This document shows positions 5,901 to 10,870 of a stretch of DNA of 10,870 nt, in pieces; position 1 is the first letter of the stretch; each line of letters opens with the position of its first letter. Where the stretch lies: the NCBI GenBank assembly GCA_050942745.1, contig JBMNNX010000229.1:1-10870 (forward strand), in the 5' to 3' direction. Below the pieces are notes generated by a model. The model saw only the letters and a list, made by a program, of their open reading frames with translations. It did no database searches and was not told where the DNA came from. This DNA comes from UBA10939 sp050942745 (GTDB lineage: Bacteria; Myxococcota; Myxococcia; Myxococcales; UBA5297). The position numbers were made by a program, and so were the translations under genes.

Positions 5901-7532
5901 ATGAAACGTCTGATTGGCACCTTGGCGGTCGTAGTGGTGTGCGCCTGTGGTTCGACTCCCGTCGACTCCAACGGCGACGGCATCGCCGACGGCGATCCCC
6001 GCACTCCCGACTCGGTGACTGCGGTGGCGCCCTCGACGCCCAAGGGCAAGGTGAGCGGGCGCGTGGTCGATGCCCAGGGCAAGGCGCTTGCGGGCGTCGC
6101 GGTCTTGCTGTCGGGCACTGAAGCGGCGACCGCCACGACCGACGCCGCGGGCCTGTTCTCGATCGACAAGGTGACCGCGGGCTCGAAGGTCGGCGTCGTC
6201 TTTACGCTCGATGGATACGCGCCCGCGTGGGCCAGCGCGATCATCCCCGGCTCGACCGGCAACTTCCCGCTCAACGACGGGGAGGTCTTCGTCGGTCCCA
6301 TCGCCATGATCCCGATCAAGGGCGAACTGGGCTTCCACGTCGTCGGCTGGGACGGGGCGCTGGTCGCCAAGCCCGCCGGGCTGCTCGACTTCACGCCCGG
6401 ATTCCTCGACCTCTCCTACTCCGCTGCGGTCGGCGTTGGCAGCATCACCGCCGAGTCGACCGGCGCCAACGGTGTGCTCACCTTCGGCGGCGTTCCCCGC
6501 CTCGAGGAGGCCGCGCGCCTGGCGAGCCTGGGCGTGATTGCGCGCTACTCGCTCTACATCCCGCCGGTGATCGAGGGCGAGACGATGCGCTACGCGGGCA
6601 CGGCGCTGAGCTTCACGGCCGAGGAGCTGCTCACCGATCCGTGGACCCGCACCATCGTCCTCGATCCTCCGGATTCGCCCGCGGCCCTGTCGATCGAGGC
6701 GACGAACGTCAACAACCTCGTCGACTGCCCGAGCCTCGGCAGCGGCAACCTCGTCCCGCGCGCCGGCCCGCTCTACGTCGTCTTCAACCAGCACGTCTCC
6801 CCCGGCGCGCTCGCCCAGGTCTTCGTCGACGTGCAGGACGCCTCGAAGTACGAGCCGGTGGCGGTGAACGCCGAGGTGCTCAGCGTGGGCAACCAACTCA
6901 AGATCGTCCCGGGCGGCGCCATCGAGGGCTTCCAGGAGGGGCTCAAGTACTTCCTCGCGCTGCAGGTCGCGAGCCGCGACAACCCGGGGGCCGCGCCGCT
7001 GCACGTGGTGGCGCCGTTCTTCGGCGGCTCGCTCAACGACCCGAGGCCGCTCGGAAACGTGACGGTTCAGTTCGTGGATAGCGGCGTCCCCGGGGTTTTC
7101 AACCCGGGCGAGGCGCTCGAGATCGTGTTCGAGCGCAACATCGGCCGCGGCGGGAGCGGCGGCTTCAGCGTGCCGCTCTACTTCAACTATGACCTCGATG
7201 GCTCCGGCACGATTGGCGACGGCGCCGGCGAGCTTGGCAGCGACGCTCCGTACTGCGTCGAGGACGCCGAGACGGTTCCGCCGGTCTCCGGCGCCCAGAA
7301 GTCCGGCTACTCGCGCTGGGCATCGGCCTCGACGACTACCGGCACGCAGCCGGCCGGCTCCTCAGTGGTGGGCCTGCCTGCCCTGGGGATCCCGAACGCC
7401 ACCGAGGTGACGGTGCTCGTTGCCCTCTCCGAAGCGCACCGGTGCTCGGGCGTCCTGCAAACGGTCTGGGGCGAGAACCTGCTCGCCGACGTCGAAGTCA
7501 ACCTGAGCATGCGCACCGTGCCTGCCCCCTAG
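5901..7532 (+). CDS. Multidomain lipoprotein with carboxypeptidase-regulatory-like and Big_5-like domains
   Basis: This is a 543-residue envelope lipoprotein. The signal peptide ends in lipobox V-C-A-C, with Cys16 as the acylation site. It is followed by DSNGDGIADGDPRTPD (residues 22-37), an Asp/Asn-rich loop like thrombospondin type-3 calcium repeats. Residues about 50-125 (GKVSGRVVDAQGKALAGVAV, then TTDAAGLFSIDKV) form a carboxypeptidase regulatory-like Ig fold. Residues about 258-370, with GPLYVVFNQHVSPGAL and LKIVPGGAIEGFQEGLKYFLAL, resemble the Big_5/SbsA Ig-like domain. A second acidic loop, DLDGSGTIGD (431-440), looks like an EF-hand start but lacks the usual Glu at position 12. Three cysteines follow the acylated one. 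The ATG has a good GGGGAG site 8 nt upstream. A hairpin 23 bp after the stop suggests a single-gene transcript. No catalytic motif is seen; a structural or adhesive surface role is inferred. Confidence 0.88.
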   Translation: MKRLIGTLAVVVVCACGSTPVDSNGDGIADGDPRTPDSVTAVAPSTPKGKVSGRVVDAQGKALAGVAVLLSGTEAATATTDAAGLFSIDKVTAGSKVGVVFTLDGYAPAWASAIIPGSTGNFPLNDGEVFVGPIAMIPIKGELGFHVVGWDGALVAKPAGLLDFTPGFLDLSYSAAVGVGSITAESTGANGVLTFGGVPRLEEAARLASLGVIARYSLYIPPVIEGETMRYAGTALSFTAEELLTDPWTRTIVLDPPDSPAALSIEATNVNNLVDCPSLGSGNLVPRAGPLYVVFNQHVSPGALAQVFVDVQDASKYEPVAVNAEVLSVGNQLKIVPGGAIEGFQEGLKYFLALQVASRDNPGAAPLHVVAPFFGGSLNDPRPLGNVTVQFVDSGVPGVFNPGEALEIVFERNIGRGGSGGFSVPLYFNYDLDGSGTIGDGAGELGSDAPYCVEDAETVPPVSGAQKSGYSRWASASTTTGTQPAGSSVVGLPALGIPNATEVTVLVALSEAHRCSGVLQTVWGENLLADVEVNLSMRTVPAP

Positions 7533-7555
7533 CCGAGCGGTCCGGGGCGAAGCAG

Positions 7556-7583
7556 TGGCCCGCCTTGACGACAAGGCGGGCCA
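7556..7583 (+). terminator. Hairpin terminator after the lipoprotein gene
   Basis: A perfect 12-bp stem (TGGCCCGCCTTG, 7556-7567, with CAAGGCGGGCCA, 7572-7583) closes an ACGA tetraloop 23 bp after the stop codon. There is no T-tract, so it is the GC-rich, U-poor kind whose efficiency cannot be judged from sequence. It lies about 56 bp before the M23 peptidase start and could alternatively shape that gene's leader. Confidence 0.65.
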
Positions 7584-7638
7584 GCCCGCTCGAGCCAATC
7601 GGGAGCAAATCGGTCGCCGTTTCGGTTGCGTCGAGAGC

Positions 7639-8661
7639 ATGCTGAAGAACCTCTCTAGAAACCGCTCAAAATCCGGCCGGCGACCTTGCTGTGCTCTGAT
7701 TGCGCTCGGAGCCTTGCTTTCCCTCGCCGCGCCGGCGTTCGCTGATCCGCCGGCAGGGACCAAGCAAGCCCAGGCTGCTCGGGCCGGCCAAGGCCCACGC
7801 CTGCTCGAGGCCCGCTTCGAGCACGGGCTCGCGGTGACGGTCCGCCCGGCGCACGTCGCGCCAGGCGAGCTGTTCCAAGTAGACCTGCGCGGCCAGGGCC
7901 TTTCCTCGGCGAGCTTCAGCTTTGCTGGCCACTCCTTTCGGCTCTTCGAGATCGAGAAGGGCCACCTGCGCGGTTACGGCGCGGTACCCGTCAGTCAGGC
8001 CCCGGGCCAGCTTCCGCTCAAGATTCGGGCGACCGCGCTGTCGACCGAGCGGTCGGGCGAGCTCGAGCTCGCCGTCGACGAGCGCGAGTTCGCCGAGAGC
8101 ACCTTGAGGGTCGCCAAGAGGTTCACGAGCCCGTCGAAGAAGCAGAAGGCGCGCATGCGCGCCGATCGCAGGGCGTTCCTGGCGGCCTATCGGGTCGGTT
8201 TCGGCGCGCCGCACTTCGCCTCGAACTTCATGAACCCGGTTGCCCCGGACGCGAAAATCAACTCGGTCTTCGGCGTGCGGCGGGTCTTCAACGGCAAGCT
8301 GCAGAGCCGGCACATGGGCCTCGACATCGACGGCACGACCGGAACGCCGATTTACGCCGCCAACGACGGCCTCGTCCGGATGGTTCACAACGGCTTTTCC
8401 GCTGGCAATACCGTGCTCGTCTCTCACGGCGCCGGGCTCTTCACGGGCTACTTCCACCTCTCGAAGTTCGCGGTGAAGAAGGGGCAGCGGGTGAAGAAGG
8501 GCCAGCTCATCGGCCTCATGGGGAAGACCGGGCGCGTCACCGGGCCCCACCTGCACTTCTCGGCCAAGCTCGGCGAGATCACGATCGATCCCGCGGCGCT
8601 GCTGTCATTCGACTTCTTTCCGGACGCGGCTCAGGTCGCCGGCTTCGAGGCGTCGGAGTAG
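7639..8661 (+). CDS. Secreted M23-family (LytM/lysostaphin-like) peptidoglycan endopeptidase
   Basis: M23 enzymes are zinc endopeptidases that cut peptide crosslinks of peptidoglycan in the periplasm, during growth, division or predation. The ATG at 7639 gives 340 residues with a typical signal peptide: a basic n-region, a hydrophobic core from about CCALIALG, and cleavage after AFA near residue 34. An in-frame GTG at 7555 is rejected because it falls inside the terminator hairpin and would put 28 extra residues before the signal sequence; the ribosome-binding site at 7639 is weak (GAGAG). Residues about 45-150 look like an all-beta, Ig-like N-terminal domain. The catalytic domain (about 205-320) keeps every key residue: His225 and Asp229 in RHMGLDID, His273 in YFHLS, and the GPHLHF motif with His304 and His306. 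It should therefore be active rather than an EnvC/NlpD-type degenerate regulator. It appears monocistronic. Confidence 0.93.
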   Translation: MLKNLSRNRSKSGRRPCCALIALGALLSLAAPAFADPPAGTKQAQAARAGQGPRLLEARFEHGLAVTVRPAHVAPGELFQVDLRGQGLSSASFSFAGHSFRLFEIEKGHLRGYGAVPVSQAPGQLPLKIRATALSTERSGELELAVDEREFAESTLRVAKRFTSPSKKQKARMRADRRAFLAAYRVGFGAPHFASNFMNPVAPDAKINSVFGVRRVFNGKLQSRHMGLDIDGTTGTPIYAANDGLVRMVHNGFSAGNTVLVSHGAGLFTGYFHLSKFAVKKGQRVKKGQLIGLMGKTGRVTGPHLHFSAKLGEITIDPAALLSFDFFPDAAQVAGFEASE

Positions 8662-8955
8662 GCCGAAGGCAGGGACTGAGGCCAACGTGGCTCGCGCCGG
8701 CGGCTCGGTCTTCGCCGCTCGGCCGGTGACGTGCCCACGCAACGCGTGCCTGGCACGAGGCCGAGGCGGGACGCGTCTACTTTTCCGACGATCGGCGTCG
8801 CGGTCACCGTGCCAAGTGCGCTGTGTTTTCACTTTTCGGTAGAAAATCTCAGTCCGAACAATTCCTGCATCGGCGGCGGAAACCGAATCGGGGACTCGGT
8901 CGGTATGGGCTACCTGGCGCGCGATGAGGTGCCGAACCCCGAGCGGGGCGAGCGT

Positions 8956-9039
8956 CTTTCTTGCCCTGAAAATCGTCCCGAGCGCCGGCTGAACGGCCTT
9001 TCTCAGACTGAGAATCGCCCGAAGCAGCGGCTGTTCGTC
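8956..9039 (+). repeat. Imperfect tandem duplication, 2 x 42 nt
   Basis: Bases 8956-8997 and 8998-9039 align without gaps at 29 of 42 positions, sharing CTTTCT, CTGA, AATCG and CGGCTG blocks. In the + frame both copies read LSxxENRPxxRLxx, with synonymous differences in the Glu, Arg and Pro codons. This could mean former coding sequence, but the minus strand also reads through as similar peptides. Confidence 0.5.
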
Positions 9040-9105
9040 CAGGTCCAGCAGACAAACCGGGCCAACGGAGTCTCTCCGCTGAAAGTCGCTTGGGGCCACA
9101 GACGC

Positions 9106-9141
9106 CAATGGCTATCCCGGAAAGCCCCGAGATGGCCATTG
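9106..9141 (+). terminator. Possible + strand stem-loop terminator
   Basis: CAATGGCTATC (9106-9116) pairs with GATGGCCATTG (9131-9141): eleven pairs, one of them G-U when read on the + strand, with a 14-nt loop. ATTGTTTCC follows. On the minus strand the wobble becomes an A-C mismatch and no T-rich tract follows, so the structure fits + strand transcription better. It might still end the convergent minus-strand gene that stops at 9167. Confidence 0.35.
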
Positions 9142-9166
9142 ATTGTTTCCGGCGCCTTCTCGCGAC

Positions 9167-10870
9167 CTAGTCGACGTCGACGTCGATCCGCGCGTTGAAG
9201 GCCGCCCTCGCCTCGCCTTCAGCAGAGAGGCTGAACTCTCCGCTGCACGCCATCTCGGTGAACATCGGGCCGCAAGGAGGCTCCTCGGTCCTGCAGTCCG
9301 GGTTGCACGAGTGGCTGTCGGCGACCGAGAAGGGACCGAAGAACTTCATGCCCGCCGTTTGGCTGGAGAACGTGAAGTCCGACGGTTCGACCGTGCACCC
9401 CTCGCCGACGCAGTTGCAGGTCACGGCGTCACCGACCTGGACCGTAACGGCGTTGAGGCGATCGTCGACGATCAGCAGCTTAACCTTGGGAGCGCGAGTG
9501 CAGTGCGGGACCTGGAGCAGGCTGATCTTCTGGTTCGTGTTGTCGTCGTAGATGCCCGACTTCGTCTCGTCGATATTGCCGGTCCACACCAGCTTGGTCG
9601 CGCGCCAGATGAGCGTGCTCGAATCCCACCTGCCGTTCTCTTTGTCCCAGTAGCCGTTGTTGTTTGCGTCGATGAAGCGCTCGCCTTCGTCGTAGCGGCC
9701 GTTGTCGTTCGCGTCGACGTAGGGCTCCGGCAGATCGACAAAGTCCTCGCCTTCGTCCCATTTCCCATTCTTCGGGTTCGTGTCGTTCCACTGCTCCTCG
9801 CCCGCGGTCACCGCGATGATGGTCACCAGGCCGTCGCGCGGGTTGCAAATCTTCTGCGGGTTGGTGGGACAGGGCTGGCTGGGCTCGGTCCCCGAGTCGC
9901 CGATCCAGTGCGGCAGATAGGCGGGGTTGGGATCGACGTCGACAGGCCTCGGGTTGCCGCTCCGGTGGGTGACGACGGCGACGCCGTAGGTTTCCTGGTC
10001 GTCCGGGTCGTTGCCCGTCGTCGCGACGCCGTCGATGTGCCCGGCCTCGGTCTCGAAAGTCACCTGCACGTTGCCGAGCTTCTGGCTGCTGCGGTCGGCC
10101 ACCAGCGCGGCGCACTGGACGGTCAGGTTGTCGTGGTTCATGCCGCCGAGCGAGAGCTGCTCGCAGCTGAAGGTGAACTCCCGATAGTTCGCCGGGCTCC
10201 CGGTGACCGAGATGTCGCCCGAGAGGCCGCTCACCGAACGGTCCTTCGTCGAGGCGCGCACCTTCACGGTGCCGTACGCCTTGCCCGAGGTCAGGTTGGT
10301 GATGACCAAGCCGTTGTCGCCCGACAGTGCCGAGAGCGGCTTGAGCGACGCCCCGCCGAGCTCGGAGCCGAGCTCGAAGTCGATCTCCACGCCCTTGAGC
10401 GGCGCCTTCGATTCGTCGAGCACCTGGAAGGTGACGACCGAGGTCTCGGTACCGCCCGAGCCCTCGATCTGCAGCACCGACGGCTCGGCGCTGACGAACT
10501 CGATGGCGGTCACGTTGACGGTGGTGCTGCCGGAGCCGAAGGTAATCGAGACCTTCTTGTTCGCCGTCAGCCCGGTCTCGTCATTGATGTAGTTGACGAC
10601 GACGTCGGCGGTGCCCGCGCTTATCGAATAGAGAACCGCCGAGGCCTGCCCGACCATCAGCTCGGTCTCGTACTTGCGCGCGTCGGGCGGCGGCATCTCC
10701 GTCGTCTCGACAATCGGCTCGGCGAACGACGAGCCGTTCAGGCTCGAGCTGAACATGACCCTGCCTGAGTTGACCGCCACCCCGCCCTGCGTGACGCTGA
10801 CCTCGATCTGCGCCGGCGACTTGCCGTCAAATGGGATCGCTTGCTTGGGATAGTCGACCGAAACAACGAG
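9167..10870 (-). CDS. Large surface protein with tandem Ig-like domains and EF-hand-like calcium loops, N-terminus outside the window
   Basis: The frame is open to the right edge, so the GTG at 10780 is not the true start: 30 more codons upstream are sensible protein (PFDGKSPAQIEVSVTQGGV). The visible 567 residues contain repeated bacterial Ig-like domains of Big_1/invasin style. One is about residues 118-225, with VTFQVLDESKAPLKGVEIDF and LSGDNGLVITNL; a second starts near 228 (FTFSCEQLSL) and has LGNVQVTFETEAGHIDG. This second domain is interrupted from Asp363 (bases about 9784-9640) by acidic loops DTNPKNGKWDEGED, DANDNGRYDEGE and DANNNGYWDKENG, which look like calcium-binding EF-hand-type repeats. 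The C-terminal ~130 residues are cysteine-rich (TCNCVGEGC, SCNPDC, PPCGP, MAC), suggesting disulfides and extracellular location. The protein ends DVDVD. No export signal or anchor is visible because the N-terminus is missing. Adhesion or a structural surface role is likely. Confidence 0.88.
   Translation of the reverse strand, partial: LVVSVDYPKQAIPFDGKSPAQIEVSVTQGGVAVNSGRVMFSSSLNGSSFAEPIVETTEMPPPDARKYETELMVGQASAVLYSISAGTADVVVNYINDETGLTANKKVSITFGSGSTTVNVTAIEFVSAEPSVLQIEGSGGTETSVVTFQVLDESKAPLKGVEIDFELGSELGGASLKPLSALSGDNGLVITNLTSGKAYGTVKVRASTKDRSVSGLSGDISVTGSPANYREFTFSCEQLSLGGMNHDNLTVQCAALVADRSSQKLGNVQVTFETEAGHIDGVATTGNDPDDQETYGVAVVTHRSGNPRPVDVDPNPAYLPHWIGDSGTEPSQPCPTNPQKICNPRDGLVTIIAVTAGEEQWNDTNPKNGKWDEGEDFVDLPEPYVDANDNGRYDEGERFIDANNNGYWDKENGRWDSSTLIWRATKLVWTGNIDETKSGIYDDNTNQKISLLQVPHCTRAPKVKLLIVDDRLNAVTVQVGDAVTCNCVGEGCTVEPSDFTFSSQTAGMKFFGPFSVADSHSCNPDCRTEEPPCGPMFTEMACSGEFSLSAEGEARAAFNARIDVDVD

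Larger units (their letters stand above)
8662..9166. other. 505-bp gap of atypical composition, no confident gene
   Basis: The first part is GC-rich. From about 8820 the DNA is clearly richer in A/T than the flanking genes, including TTTTCACTTTTC and AGAAAAT at 8827-8847. It holds a palindrome CGTGCC-T-GGCACG (8745-8757), a short TTTTC/GAAAA hairpin (8833-8846), a tandem repeat (8956-9039) and a stem-loop (9106-9141). A + strand frame from GTG 8731 runs 155 codons to 9198, overlapping the end of the minus-strand Ig gene, and minus frames also exist. None has a ribosome-binding site or a recognisable domain. Confidence 0.5.

Noticed and set aside
5772..7004. 410-codon minus-strand frame opposite the Ig-like lipoprotein
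   Set aside because: It is rich in Arg, Asp, Glu, Val and Ala with no motif and lies antisense to a gene with a lipobox, ribosome-binding site and recognisable domains.
8699..8719. GCGGC/GCCGC hairpin after the M23 peptidase as a terminator
   Set aside because: The stem is only 5-6 bp with a 9-nt loop and no T-tract; such pairs are common by chance at this GC content.
8605..9108. Minus-strand frame starting at TTG across the 8662-9166 gap
   Set aside because: It has a rare start codon and no ribosome-binding site, overlaps the end of the M23 gene, and its product matches nothing I recognise.
9170..9187. Short GTCGAC-type tandem run at the end of the surface-protein gene
   Set aside because: It encodes the terminal Asp-Val repeat of the protein and is too short to be called a repeat element.
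9143..10768. 541-codon + strand frame opposite the surface Ig protein
   Set aside because: It is a shadow of the minus-strand gene, whose Ig-like and calcium-loop motifs are clear; the + product has no recognisable feature.

Overview
The window looks like ordinary chromosomal DNA from a high-GC Gram-negative bacterium. The mix of lipoproteins, outer-membrane barrels, Ig-like surface proteins with Asp/Asn calcium loops, secreted metallopeptidases and stand-alone housekeeping genes suggests the Myxococcota or a neighbouring former deltaproteobacterial lineage. That placement is inferred from protein style and base composition, not from a marker gene phylogeny.

Layout: (1) 1-1500 (+), prfC (peptide chain release factor 3), cut at the left edge. 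(2) 1590-2081 (+), a small secreted beta-barrel-like protein, with a candidate promoter starting at the prfC stop codon and a strong intrinsic terminator at 2107-2143. (3) 2150-2527, a gap without a convincing gene. (4) 2528-3805 and 3818-4894 (+), a two-gene unit encoding a thermolysin-like (gluzincin) zinc metalloprotease lipoprotein and an outer-membrane-type protein with a long charged, probably disordered segment before its barrel. (5) 5117-5611 (-), ybeY, the rRNA-processing endoribonuclease, convergent with the preceding unit. (6) 5901-7532 (+), a lipoprotein with a calcium-loop-like segment, a carboxypeptidase-regulatory-like domain and a Big_5-like domain, closed by a 12-bp hairpin. 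(7) 7639-8661 (+), a secreted M23 peptidoglycan endopeptidase with a complete active site. (8) 8662-9166, a gap of visibly different composition with a 42-nt imperfect tandem repeat and a strand-asymmetric hairpin. (9) 9167-10870 (-), the C-terminal part of a large surface protein with tandem Ig-like domains and EF-hand-like loops, cut at the right edge.

Functionally the window joins two translation/RNA housekeeping genes (prfC, ybeY) with six envelope or secreted proteins. The protease and barrel pair is the only clear operon. I see no mobile element, CRISPR array, tRNA, rRNA, toxin-antitoxin pair or recognisable defence system. I found no convincing undescribed multi-gene system. The best leads are the gluzincin/charged-barrel pair, palindromes sitting at two candidate promoters, and the unexplained 8662-9166 region.
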